Of a DNA stretch of 64,000 nucleotides, positions 39,595 to 48,407 are shown one piece after another. Positions within the stretch are counted from its first letter, which is position 1, and the number at the start of each line of letters is the position of its first letter. The notes beneath the pieces were generated by a model. It searched no databases and was not told the origin of the DNA. It saw only the letters and a program-made list of their open reading frames with translations. Source of the DNA: Massilia sp. R2A-15. GTDB taxonomy: Bacteria; Pseudomonadota; Gammaproteobacteria; Burkholderiales; Burkholderiaceae_D. A program made the position numbers and the translations under genes. The stretch is from contig NZ_CP131935.1 in the NCBI RefSeq assembly GCF_030704305.1, positions 2,790,001 to 2,854,000 on the forward strand, written 5' to 3'.

Positions 39595-40887
39595 TCAAGC
39601 GACGCGTTTTTTCTCCGCCACCGCCAACTGCGCGTTGGCGTTTTCGATGAAGCGGCGGCGCATCGGCAGCAGCACGAACTTGGCCGCGATCGCTGCGGCG
39701 ATCGTGATCGACGCCGAGAAGATGAAGGCGCGGTCCCAGTTGCCACCGGCCGACAGCACCGACGCCAGCGGCACCAGCAGCGAAGCCGTGCCCTTGGCCG
39801 TGTACAGCGTGCCCGCGTTACCGGCGGCGAACTTGACGCCGAAGGTGTCCGCGCACACCGCTGGGAAGATCGAGAAAATCTCGCCCCAGAACAGGAAGAT
39901 CAGCGCCGCGAAGGTCATGAACGCGATCGGATGGTGGCCGAACTTCATCAGGCCCAGCATCGACAGGCCCTCCCCCAGGAACACGAAGAACATGGTGTTT
40001 TCGCGGCCCAGGCGGTCCGACAGGAAGCCGCACAGCGGACGCGTGAAGCCGTTGGCCAGGTTATCGATCGACAGCGTCATCGTCAGCAGCGGCAAAGTGA
40101 TGCCGAACAGGCTCATTGGCAGCTTGGCCAGGCCGTAGTCCTTGGCGATCGGCCCGATCTGCGCCGTGGCCATCAGGCCGCCGGCGGCAACCGCGACGAA
40201 CAGTGCGTAGATCAGCCAAAACAAGGGGGTGCGGATCATCTTGCCGGTCGGGTAGTCCACCTTGGTGGTGACCACGCGCGGCGCTGGCTGCACGCCGGCC
40301 GGCGGCTGCGGCCGCACCATGAACATCGCCAGGATGAAGATCGCCACGCCTTGCAGGATGCCGAAGAAGACGAAGGTGTGCTCGTAGCCCGCAGTCTGGA
40401 TCATGTTGGCGATCGGGATCACGGTGACGGCCGCGCCGGCGCCAAAGCCCGCTGCGGTCAGGCCAGCGGCCAGGCCGCGCTTGTCCGGAAACCATTTGAG
40501 GGCGTTGCCGACGCAGGTGCCGTACACGCAGCCGGCGCCGATGCCGGCGATGACGGCGGCGGCATACAGTTCGGGCAGCGTGGTGGCGTAGGCGTCGATC
40601 ACCCAGCCCAATGCGGCGAACACGGCGCCGCCGGCGATGACGGGACGCGGGCCGAATTTATCGACCAGCCAGCCTTCGATCGGCACCAGCCAGGTCTCGA
40701 CCAGGATGAAGATGGAGAACGACAGCTGGATCGCCGACAGGCCCCAGTGGTTCTTGGCGTCGAGCGGGCTGACGAACAGGGTCCAGGCGTACTGCAGGTT
40801 GGCCACGAGGCCCATGCAGATGATGCCGAAGATGAGCTGGAGCCAGCGGTTGGGCGGCCTGCGGGATGTGCTGCTGTGGGTACTCAT
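39595..40887 (-). CDS. oxlT: Oxalate/formate antiporter-type MFS transporter, copy 2
   Basis: 430 residues, about 60 percent like copy 1 by eye. Conserved OxlT Arg (NGFTRPLCG) and Lys (YTAKGTAS) are kept, as are the WLVPIEGWLVDKFGPRPV and YGTCVGNALKWFPDKRG loops. The C-terminus ends AVAEKKRVA. AGGAGACA ribosome site. It has its own promoter with an FNR-like site at 41030. Substrate preference may differ from copy 1. Confidence 0.9.
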   Translation of the reverse strand: MSTHSSTSRRPPNRWLQLIFGIICMGLVANLQYAWTLFVSPLDAKNHWGLSAIQLSFSIFILVETWLVPIEGWLVDKFGPRPVIAGGAVFAALGWVIDAYATTLPELYAAAVIAGIGAGCVYGTCVGNALKWFPDKRGLAAGLTAAGFGAGAAVTVIPIANMIQTAGYEHTFVFFGILQGVAIFILAMFMVRPQPPAGVQPAPRVVTTKVDYPTGKMIRTPLFWLIYALFVAVAAGGLMATAQIGPIAKDYGLAKLPMSLFGITLPLLTMTLSIDNLANGFTRPLCGFLSDRLGRENTMFFVFLGEGLSMLGLMKFGHHPIAFMTFAALIFLFWGEIFSIFPAVCADTFGVKFAAGNAGTLYTAKGTASLLVPLASVLSAGGNWDRAFIFSASITIAAAIAAKFVLLPMRRRFIENANAQLAVAEKKRVA

Positions 40888-41001
40888 TGAATTGTCTCCT
40901 GACTTACTTTTGATAGCGAAATGCTGATGGCGAGTGGGCTCGCTCTATAGGGTGTTTCACATCCGTAAATACATTGCTAAAAATTCAGTAGATATCTATG
41001 C

Positions 41002-41043
41002 ATATTCCCCAAATGTGCCCTGCGATTCCTTGACCGCGGATAA
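41002..41043 (-). promoter_or_regulatory. oxlT copy 2 promoter with FNR-like palindrome (site 3)
   Basis: TTGACCGCGGATAA at 41030-41043; one half-site (ATAA) departs from GTCAA. At the class II position the hexamer GAATAT (41007-41002 on the minus strand) keeps only the A and T most important in a -10. The weakest of the five sites. Confidence 0.5.
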
Positions 41044-41078
41044 GTTTTTACAATGGTGATACAAACGCACAAAAAAAT

Positions 41079-41105
41079 GGGGTCAGGTCCGCAGGACCAG
41101 ACCCC
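41079..41105. repeat. Palindrome family B, copy 7
   Basis: GGGGTCAGGTCC-GCA-GGACCAGACCCC, directly after the formate dehydrogenase alpha gene and preceded by seven A; on the minus strand this gives hairpin plus T-run, so a likely terminator. Confidence 0.85.
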
Positions 41106-41122
41106 AGCTTCGGGCGCTGTAC

Positions 41123-43963
41123 TTAGCGGGCGGCGCGCGCCAGTTCCGTTGCCGCGAGCACCTGGCCGCCGCCGTAGGTGCCCTGCACCGGCGCTTCGCC
41201 GCCCAGCGTGACGCGGATCGCGCAGTACTTGAACTCCGGGATCTTCGCGAACGGGTCGAGCGCCGCGTTGGTCAGGCGGTTGATCGCCGCTTCGTAGTAG
41301 CAGAACGGGACGAACACGGCGCCGCGCGGCGAGCTTTCGTCGGCACGCGCATACAGCTGCACCTTGCCGCGGCGCGATTCGATCGTGACGATGTCGCCAG
41401 GCTGGCCTCCCATCTCCGCCAGGTCAAGCGGATGGACCAGCGCAACCGGATCCGGCTCGAGCGCATCGAGCACCAGCGCGCGGCGCGTCATGCTGCCGGT
41501 GTGCCAGTGTTCGAGCTGGCGCCCGGTGATCAAGACCATCGGGTACTCGGGATCGGGACGCTCGGCGGCCGGGATGATGTCGGCCGGGACGAACTTGGCG
41601 CGGCCGGATTCGCGCGGGAAGGATTCGGTAAACACCACCGACTGGCCAGGGTCGCCCTCTTTCATGCACGGATACGTGACAGCGTGCTCGCGCTCGAGGC
41701 GCTCCCAGGTGATGCCGCCGATGCTAGGCATGGTGTGGCGCATCTCGTCGAACACTTCCGACACGTGCTTGTACTGCCAGTCCAGGCCCATGCGGTTGGC
41801 GATCTGCTGGATGATCCACAGGTCGGGCTTGGCCTCGCCCGGCGCGTTGACTGCCTTGCGGCCCATCTGCACCAGGCGGTCGGTGTTGGTGAAGGTGCCG
41901 TCCTTCTCGGGGAAGGCGGTGGCAGGCAGGATCACGTCGGCCAGGTAGGCGGTCTCGGTCAGGAAGATGTCCTGCACCACCAGGTGGTCGAGCGATGCCA
42001 GCGAATCGCGGGCATGGTTGGCGTCCGGGTCGGACATCGCCGGATTTTCGCCCATCACGTACATGCCGCGCACGTCGCCATGCTTGATGGCGTGCATCAC
42101 CTCGACCACGGTCAGGCCAGGCTTGGTGTCGAGCGTGCCCGGCTCGAGCTTCCATGCTTTTTCGAAGCTGGCCTGCACTTTCGGGTCGGTCACATGCTGG
42201 TAGTCCGGATACATCATCGGGATCAGGCCGGCGTCGGACGCGCCCTGGACGTTGTTCTGGCCGCGCAGCGGATGCAGGCCGGTGCCTTCGCGGCCGATCT
42301 GGCCGGTCATCAGCGCCAGCGCGATCAGGCAGCGCGCGTTATCGGTGCCGTGCACGTGCTGCGATACGCCCATGCCCCACAGGATGATCGACGCTTTCGA
42401 CGTCGCATACAGGCGCGCGGTGTAGCGCAGCGTCTCCGCGTCGATGCCGCAGATCGGCGCCATCAGCTCCGGGCTGTAGCCTTCGACGTTCTTCTTCAGG
42501 TCTTCGTAGCCGATGGTGCGGCTGTCGATGAACTCCTGGTCCACCAGGTTCTCGTGGACGATCACGTGCATCATCGCGTTGAGCATGGCGACGTCGGTGT
42601 CCGGCTTGAACTGCAGGAAGCGATGCGACATGCGCGCCAGTTCGGAGCGGCGCGGATCCATCACGACCAGCTTGGAGCCGTTGGCCACCGCGTTCTTGAT
42701 CCAGGTGGCGGCGACCGGGTGATTGACGGTCGGGTTGGCGCCGATGATGACGATCACCTCGGCCTTGGTCACGTCCATCACCGGGTTCGACACGGCGCCC
42801 GAGCCGATACCTTCGAGCAGCGCGACGACCGACGAGGCGTGGCACAGGCGCGTGCAGTGGTCGACGTTGTTCGAGCCGAAGCCGGTGCGCACCAGTTTCT
42901 GAAACAGGTAGGCTTCCTCGTTCGAGCCCTTGGCCGAGCCGAAGCCTGCCAGCGACTTCTTGCCGTAGGTGTCGCGGATCTGCGCCAGCTTGCCGCCGGC
43001 CAGTTCCAGTGCTTCTTCCCAGCTCGCTTCGCGGAAGAATTCCATCACGCGGCTCGGATCCATCTCGACGTCGCCGCGCTTGGGCGCGTCGGCGCGGCGG
43101 ATCAGCGGTTTGGTCAGGCGGTGCGGGTGGTGCGCGTAGTCGAAACCGTAGCGGCCCTTGACGCACAGGCGGCCCGCGTTGGCGGGACCGTCGCGGCCTT
43201 CGACGTAAAGGATCTTGTCGTCCTTGACGTTGTAGGTCAGCTGGCAGCCGACGCCGCAGAATGGGCACAGCGATTCGACCTGCTTGTCCGGCACCGTCAG
43301 CGCCACTTCGCGCGCCGGCATCAGGGCGCCGGTCGGGCAGGCCTGGACGCATTCGCCGCAAGCCACGCAGGTGGAGTTGCCCATCGGGTCGTCCATGTCG
43401 AACACGATCTTGGTGCCTTCGCCGCGCAGCGACAGGCCGATCACGTCGTTCATCTGCTCGTCGCGGCAGGCGCGCACGCAGCGGGTGCACTGGATGCAGG
43501 CGTCGAGGTTGACGGCGATCGCGGCGTGCGACAGGTCGGGCGCAACGCGGGCGCGCGCCTCGAAGCGCGGCTTGCCCACTTCGAGCTTGGCGGCCCACTG
43601 GTCGACTTCGTTGTTGCGGGTGTATTCGGTTTCCGGCATGTCCGACAGCAGCAGTTCGAGCACCATCTTCTGCGCGGCGACGGCACGGTCGCTCTCGGAG
43701 TTGACCTTCATGCCTTCGGTCGGGAAGCGGCAGCACGACGGCGCCAGCACGCGCTCGCCGTTGATCTCCACCATGCACGAGCGGCAGTTGCCGGCGGTGT
43801 CCAGGCCTTCCTTGTAGCACAGGCGCGGGATCTCGACGCCTTCGCGGTCGGCGACCTCGATGATGGTTTCGTTGGCGCGCGCGGTGACTTCGCGGCCATT
43901 GAGTTCGAAGCTGACGGTCGGCACGTCGATCTGTGCCAGTTCGTTACGGGTAATCGCGTTCAT
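41123..43963 (-). CDS. fdhF: NAD-dependent formate dehydrogenase, alpha (catalytic) subunit
   Basis: 946 residues. N-terminal 2Fe-2S ferredoxin domain (RLCYKEGLDTAGNCRSC), bacterial 4Fe-4S region (CIQCTRCVRAC and CVACGECVQACPTG), then the molybdopterin domain with its own cluster (CPFCGVGCQLTY, RLCVKGRYG). The metal-ligand position reads DHCTRLCH, so it is a Cys, not a Sec enzyme. Oxidises formate from oxalate breakdown to CO2. Lies 10 bp after the beta subunit. The start MNAITRNE is used; upstream codons overlap the beta gene. Confidence 0.93.
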   Translation of the reverse strand: MNAITRNELAQIDVPTVSFELNGREVTARANETIIEVADREGVEIPRLCYKEGLDTAGNCRSCMVEINGERVLAPSCCRFPTEGMKVNSESDRAVAAQKMVLELLLSDMPETEYTRNNEVDQWAAKLEVGKPRFEARARVAPDLSHAAIAVNLDACIQCTRCVRACRDEQMNDVIGLSLRGEGTKIVFDMDDPMGNSTCVACGECVQACPTGALMPAREVALTVPDKQVESLCPFCGVGCQLTYNVKDDKILYVEGRDGPANAGRLCVKGRYGFDYAHHPHRLTKPLIRRADAPKRGDVEMDPSRVMEFFREASWEEALELAGGKLAQIRDTYGKKSLAGFGSAKGSNEEAYLFQKLVRTGFGSNNVDHCTRLCHASSVVALLEGIGSGAVSNPVMDVTKAEVIVIIGANPTVNHPVAATWIKNAVANGSKLVVMDPRRSELARMSHRFLQFKPDTDVAMLNAMMHVIVHENLVDQEFIDSRTIGYEDLKKNVEGYSPELMAPICGIDAETLRYTARLYATSKASIILWGMGVSQHVHGTDNARCLIALALMTGQIGREGTGLHPLRGQNNVQGASDAGLIPMMYPDYQHVTDPKVQASFEKAWKLEPGTLDTKPGLTVVEVMHAIKHGDVRGMYVMGENPAMSDPDANHARDSLASLDHLVVQDIFLTETAYLADVILPATAFPEKDGTFTNTDRLVQMGRKAVNAPGEAKPDLWIIQQIANRMGLDWQYKHVSEVFDEMRHTMPSIGGITWERLEREHAVTYPCMKEGDPGQSVVFTESFPRESGRAKFVPADIIPAAERPDPEYPMVLITGRQLEHWHTGSMTRRALVLDALEPDPVALVHPLDLAEMGGQPGDIVTIESRRGKVQLYARADESSPRGAVFVPFCYYEAAINRLTNAALDPFAKIPEFKYCAIRVTLGGEAPVQGTYGGGQVLAATELARAAR

Positions 43964-43973
43964 GGGTATCTCT

Positions 43974-45671
43974 TTATGCCAGCTCGTGCGGGAAGTATTT
44001 GATGACGCAGTCGACCGGATTCGGCGCTGCCTGGCCCAGGCCGCAGATCGATGCATCGCGCATCACTTGCGACAGGTCCGCCAGCATGCCCAGGTCCCAG
44101 TGCGGCTTCTCGATGATCGCGTGGGTCTTGGCGGTGCCGACGCGGCATGGCGTGCACTGTCCGCAGGATTCGTGCTTGAAGAAGTTCATCATGTTGCGCG
44201 CCGCTTCGGTGGCGGTGTCGAGGTTCGACAGCACGATCACCGAGGCCGAGCCGATGAAGCAGCCGTACGGTTGCAGCGTGTCGAAGTCGAGCGGAATGTC
44301 GTTCAGCGAGGCGGGCAGGATGCCGCCCGAGGCGCCGCCCGGCAGGTAGCCGTACAGCGTCTGGCCGTCCAGCATGCCGCCGCAATGGTCGTCGATCAGC
44401 TGCTGGATGGTGATGCCGGCCGGCGCCAGCTTGACGCCCGGGTTCTTCACGCGGCCCGACACCGAGAACGAGCGCAGGCCCTTGCGGCCGTTGGCGCCGA
44501 AGCTGCTGAACCACTCGCCGCCCTTCTCGATGATCTCGCGCACCCAGTGCAGCGTTTCGAAGTTGTGCTCGAGGGTCGGACGGCCGAACAGGCCCACCTG
44601 CGCCACGTACGGCGGACGCAGACGCGGCATGCCGCGCTTGCCTTCGATCGACTCGATCATCGCCGACTCTTCGCCGCAGATGTAAGCGCCGGCGCCGCGG
44701 CGCAGGATGATCTCGGGCATATCGGCCAGCGGCGGGTCGGCGCGCAGCGCGGCCAGCTCGGCTTCGAGCATGCCGCGGCAGCCGTGGTATTCGTCGCGCA
44801 GATAGATGTAGATGGTCTCGATGCCGACCGCCCACGCGGCGATCAGGGCGCCTTCGATGAAGCGGTGCGGGTCCTGCTCGAGGTAGAAGCGATCCTTGAA
44901 GGTGCCTGGCTCGCCTTCGTCGATGTTGATCGCCATCAGGCGCGGGCCGGCTTCGTTGCGCACGATGCGCCACTTGCGGCCGGCCGGGAAGCCGGCGCCG
45001 CCCAGGCCGCGCAGGCCCGAGGTTTCCATTGTCTTGATGATGCCTTCGACGTCGCGCGCGCCGCCGACGCAGTCGCGCAGCAGCTGGTAACCGCCGTTGG
45101 CCTTGTAGCCCGCGTAGTCGATGTGGCCGGTGTGGGTGTGGGTGGTTTCCTTGGCTTCCACCTTGGCGGCTACGGTTTCGACGGTCGCATGCGGCACCGG
45201 GTTCTGGCCGACGACGGCGACAGGCGCCTGCTCGCAGCGGCCGACGCACGGCGCGGCGATGACGCGCACGTCGCGGCCGAGGATGGATGGCAGCTTCGCA
45301 ATCAGGTCTTTGGCGCCGGCCATTTCGCACGACAGGCCGTCGCAGACGCGCACGGTCATGGCGGCAGGCGCTTCGCCGCCCTCTTTCACGACGTCGAAGT
45401 GATGGTAGAAGGAAGCGACTTCGTAGACTTCGGTCTGGGCCAGCTTCATCTCGGCGGCCAGCGCGGCGAGGTGTTCGGCCGACAGGCAGTTGTAAGCGTC
45501 CTGGATCTTGTGCAGGTGTTCGATGAGCATGTCGGCGTTGCGCGACTCTTCGCCGAGCAGCGCCTGCACCCGCGCCAGCGCGGCGGGATCGACGCGGCGG
45601 CCTTTCGGCGCTTCGCGCTTGCGCTGGCGCGATGCGCCTTCAACTTTAATCGGAATGATCATCTGTCCCAT
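43974..45671 (-). CDS. Formate dehydrogenase beta subunit (fused NuoE-NuoF type)
   Basis: 565 residues. Residues about 30-170 are NuoE-like with a 2Fe-2S site (CDGLSCEMAG...CVGRCEQAP). Residues about 190-565 are NuoF-like: NAD site GRGxxGFPxGxKW-type LRGLGGAGFPAGRKW, FMN site INIDEGEPGTFKDR, and the 4Fe-4S site ESCGQCTPCRVG. This fused form resembles the beta subunit of Methylorubrum FDH1. It passes electrons from the alpha subunit to NAD. A strong terminator separates it from frc copy 2. Confidence 0.92.
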   Translation of the reverse strand: MGQMIIPIKVEGASRQRKREAPKGRRVDPAALARVQALLGEESRNADMLIEHLHKIQDAYNCLSAEHLAALAAEMKLAQTEVYEVASFYHHFDVVKEGGEAPAAMTVRVCDGLSCEMAGAKDLIAKLPSILGRDVRVIAAPCVGRCEQAPVAVVGQNPVPHATVETVAAKVEAKETTHTHTGHIDYAGYKANGGYQLLRDCVGGARDVEGIIKTMETSGLRGLGGAGFPAGRKWRIVRNEAGPRLMAINIDEGEPGTFKDRFYLEQDPHRFIEGALIAAWAVGIETIYIYLRDEYHGCRGMLEAELAALRADPPLADMPEIILRRGAGAYICGEESAMIESIEGKRGMPRLRPPYVAQVGLFGRPTLEHNFETLHWVREIIEKGGEWFSSFGANGRKGLRSFSVSGRVKNPGVKLAPAGITIQQLIDDHCGGMLDGQTLYGYLPGGASGGILPASLNDIPLDFDTLQPYGCFIGSASVIVLSNLDTATEAARNMMNFFKHESCGQCTPCRVGTAKTHAIIEKPHWDLGMLADLSQVMRDASICGLGQAAPNPVDCVIKYFPHELA

Positions 45672-45727
45672 ACTATTGTTCCTGTCTCTACTAGCCCTGG
45701 ACCGCGCTCGTGGTCGCGGCCTCTGTT

Positions 45728-45761
45728 AAAAAAATCCGGGAGCGCCATTGCCGGCGCTCCC
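45728..45761 (-). terminator. Intrinsic terminator between frc copy 2 and the formate dehydrogenase genes
   Basis: On the minus strand: GGGAGCGCC-GGCAAT-GGCGCTCCC-GGA-TTTTTTT, a 9-bp stem with seven T. It should stop most transcription from frc before the dehydrogenase genes. Confidence 0.85.
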
Positions 45762-45772
45762 TTGTTCATCCA

Positions 45773-47020
45773 TCAAATTACGTGTTCGGCGCGCAGCAGC
45801 GCGATCTGGTCGGCGTTGTAGCCAAGCTGGGACAGCACTTCGTCGGTGTGCTCGCCCAGCAGCGGCGAGCGTTCGACGTGGGTCGGGCTGTCGGACAGCT
45901 TGATCGGATTGCCGACCGTGAGGTACTTGCCGCGCTCCGGGTGGTCCACTTCGACGATGGTGCCGGTTTCGCGCAGCGACGGCTCCTCGGCGATCTCCTT
46001 CATCGACAGGATCGGGCCGCACGGGATGTCGAACTGGTTCATCGCATCCATCGCCTCGAACTTGGTCAGGGTCTTGGTCCACTCCTCGACGGTGCCGAAG
46101 ATCTCCATCAGGCGCGGCAAGCGCGCGCGCGGCGTCGCGTAGTCGGGATGCGAGATCCACTCTTCCTTGCCGATCACGCGGCAGATCGCGCCCCAGGCCT
46201 GCGACTGCGCGACGAAGTAGATGTAGGCGTTCGGGTCGGTCTCCCAGCCCTTGCACTTGAGGATCCAGCCTGGCTGGCCGCCGCCGGACGCGTTGCCGGC
46301 GCGCGGCACCGAGTCGCCAAAGGTGCCGTTCGGATACTGCGGGTATTCTTCCATCACGCCGGTGCGCTCGAGGCGCTGCTGGTCGCGCAGCTTGACGCGG
46401 CACAGGTTCAGCACCGCGTCCTGCATCGAGGTCAGCACCTTCTGGCCGCGGCCGGTCTGGGTGCGCTGGTACAGCGCGGTGACGATGCCCAGCGCCAGGT
46501 GCAGGCCGCTGCCGCTGTCGCCGATCTGGGCGCCGGTGACCATCGGCGGGCCGTCGTCGAAGCCGGTGGTGGCGGCCGAGCCGCCAGCGCACTGGGCGAC
46601 GTTTTCATAGACCTTGCAATGCTCGTACGGGCCCGGGCCGAAACCCTTGACCGACGCGACGATCATCTTCGGATTGAGTTCCTGGATGCGTTCCCACGAA
46701 AAGCCCATGCGGTCCAGCGCGCCGGGGGCGAAGTTCTCGACCAGCACGTCGCAATCCTTGATCAGCGTTTCCAGCACTTCCTTGCCGGCCGCCTTCTTGG
46801 TGTCGAGCGTGATCGAGCGCTTGTTGTGGTTCAGCATGGTGAAATACAGGCTGTCCACGCCGGGGATATCGCGCAGCTGGCCGCGCGTGGCGTCGCCTTC
46901 GCCGGCCCGCTCGACCTTGATCACGTCCGCGCCGAACCAGGCCAGCAGCTGGGTGCAGGTCGGGCCGGACTGCACGTGGGTGAAGTCGAGGATGCGAACT
47001 CCTTCTAATGCTTTGCTCAT
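45773..47020 (-). CDS. frc: Formyl-CoA:oxalate CoA-transferase, copy 2
   Basis: 415 residues, closely similar to copy 1 over its whole length. Catalytic D168 in AQIGDSGSG and glycine loop [11 protein letters not shown] are kept. Divergence from copy 1 at many positions (for example [10 protein letters not shown] versus [10 protein letters not shown]) points to an old duplication or separate acquisition. Its promoter has an FNR-like site. Could differ in acid or CoA-donor preference. Confidence 0.93.
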   Translation of the reverse strand: MSKALEGVRILDFTHVQSGPTCTQLLAWFGADVIKVERAGEGDATRGQLRDIPGVDSLYFTMLNHNKRSITLDTKKAAGKEVLETLIKDCDVLVENFAPGALDRMGFSWERIQELNPKMIVASVKGFGPGPYEHCKVYENVAQCAGGSAATTGFDDGPPMVTGAQIGDSGSGLHLALGIVTALYQRTQTGRGQKVLTSMQDAVLNLCRVKLRDQQRLERTGVMEEYPQYPNGTFGDSVPRAGNASGGGQPGWILKCKGWETDPNAYIYFVAQSQAWGAICRVIGKEEWISHPDYATPRARLPRLMEIFGTVEEWTKTLTKFEAMDAMNQFDIPCGPILSMKEIAEEPSLRETGTIVEVDHPERGKYLTVGNPIKLSDSPTHVERSPLLGEHTDEVLSQLGYNADQIALLRAEHVI

Positions 47021-47120
47021 GGCACTACTCTCCGAAGAATCACTCTGTTTTAATTATGCCCGACAAAGTACGCTCTAGTTGCGGCCTGCTCTTTTAACCA
47101 CTGGCAGTGACGCGAAGTCC

Positions 47121-47163
47121 ATGATATCGACGCGGCCCGTGTTTGCTCATTGACCACGGTCAA
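47121..47163 (-). promoter_or_regulatory. frc copy 2 promoter with FNR-like palindrome (site 4)
   Basis: TTGACCACGGTCAA at 47150-47163 is fully symmetric. On the minus strand TATCAT (47126-47121) is a near-consensus -10 with start near 47114; the site centre is then about -42, the same geometry as oxc. Confidence 0.7.
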
Positions 47164-47193
47164 GATTAGCCAGATGGCCAAAATGGTGACGTG

Positions 47194-47281
47194 GTCGTGC
47201 CTGCGGAGGCAGGCACCCATACTGAGCTGGCAAGCCGGGGAAAGCGGATTCCGCATAGGTACCTGCCTGCGGAGGTACGAC
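47194..47281. repeat. Dispersed palindromic repeat family A, copy 5
   Basis: Arms GTCGTGCCTGCGGAGGCAGG and CCTGCCTGCGGAGGTACGAC. Lies between the frc control region and the oxidoreductase gene; the 47021-47338 gap holds only this and site 4. Confidence 0.8.
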
Positions 47282-47338
47282 AACCGGGCTGCGCTGAACG
47301 TTGTATGCTTTCGGTAATTCAAACAAGGAGAAGCAGCA

Positions 47339-48322
47339 ATGCGCGCAATCGAAATCACCCAGCCCGGCCCGCCCGACGTCCTGAAACTGTGCGAGCGGCC
47401 GATGCCGCAGCTGGCGCCCGGCCACGTTCTGATCAAGGTCCATGCGGCCGGGATCAACCGTCCCGACGTGCTGCAGCGGACCGGCAACTATCCGGTGCCG
47501 CCCGGCGCGTCCGATTTACCGGGGCTGGAGATTGCGGGCGAAATCGTCGATGGCGACCTGGCCGGCAGCGCCTTTAAGAAGGGCGACATGGTGTGCGCGC
47601 TGGTGCAGGGCGGCGGTTATGCGGAGTACTGCGCGGCCGCGCTTGACTTGTGCCTGCCGATCCCGAAAGGCATGAGCGCGCTGGAAGCGGCGTCGCTGCC
47701 GGAGACTTTTTTCACTGTGTGGAGCAATGTGTTCGACCGCGCCGGGCTGGCCGAAGGCGAGACCTTGCTGGTGCAAGGCGGCTCGTCGGGCATCGGCGTG
47801 ACGGCGATCCAGCTGGCCAAGGCGCTCGGGCACAAGGTGTTCGCTACCGCCGGCTCCGACGAGAAGTGCCGCGCGTGCGAGGCGCTGGGCGCCGACCGCG
47901 CGATCAATTACAAGACCGAGGATTTTGTGGAGATCGTCAAGGCGGAGACCGGCGGCAAGGGCGTCGATGTGATCCTCGACATGGTGGGCGGCGATTACGT
48001 GCCGCGCGAGATCAGCTGCCTGGCCGATGACGGCCGGCTCGTTTTCATTGCGCTGCTCGGCGGCGGCAAGGCGACCGTGCCGCTCGGGCAGATCCTGATT
48101 CGGCGGCTCACCGTGACCGGGTCGACGTTGCGCCCTCGCCCGCTGTCGTTCAAGGCGAAGATCGCCGACAACCTGCGCAAGCACGTGTGGCCGCTGCTCG
48201 ATGCGGGCAAGATCAAGCCGGTGATTTACCAGACGTTTGCGCTGGAGGATGCCGCGAAAGCGCACGCGCTGATGGAATCGAGCTCGCACGTGGGGAAGAT
48301 CGTGCTGGAGGTGGCGGCTTAA
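47339..48322 (+). CDS. NAD(P)H quinone oxidoreductase (medium-chain dehydrogenase, PIG3-like)
   Basis: 327 residues. GroES-like N-terminal domain (residues 1-120) without zinc ligands, then a nucleotide fold with LVQGGSSGIGVTAIQLAKALGHKVFATAGSDEK. AGINRPDVLQRTGNY is typical of the PIG3/quinone-oxidoreductase-like branch. AAGGAG ribosome site. No obvious link to the oxalate genes; faces away from frc copy 2. Confidence 0.9.
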   Translation: MRAIEITQPGPPDVLKLCERPMPQLAPGHVLIKVHAAGINRPDVLQRTGNYPVPPGASDLPGLEIAGEIVDGDLAGSAFKKGDMVCALVQGGGYAEYCAAALDLCLPIPKGMSALEAASLPETFFTVWSNVFDRAGLAEGETLLVQGGSSGIGVTAIQLAKALGHKVFATAGSDEKCRACEALGADRAINYKTEDFVEIVKAETGGKGVDVILDMVGGDYVPREISCLADDGRLVFIALLGGGKATVPLGQILIRRLTVTGSTLRPRPLSFKAKIADNLRKHVWPLLDAGKIKPVIYQTFALEDAAKAHALMESSSHVGKIVLEVAA

Positions 48323-48330
48323 CTGAAGTT

Positions 48331-48400
48331 GGGGTCAGGTCCGCGGGACCAGACCCCGATGCTGCCGAAGTCCGGGGTCTGGTCCCGCGGACCTGACCCC
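48331..48400. repeat. Palindrome family B, copy 8: two elements in inverted order
   Basis: Elements at 48331-48357 and 48374-48400 are reverse complements of each other, separated by 16 bp. Together they could form one long hairpin of about 70 bp between two convergent genes. Confidence 0.85.
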
Positions 48401-48407
48401 ATCGCGA

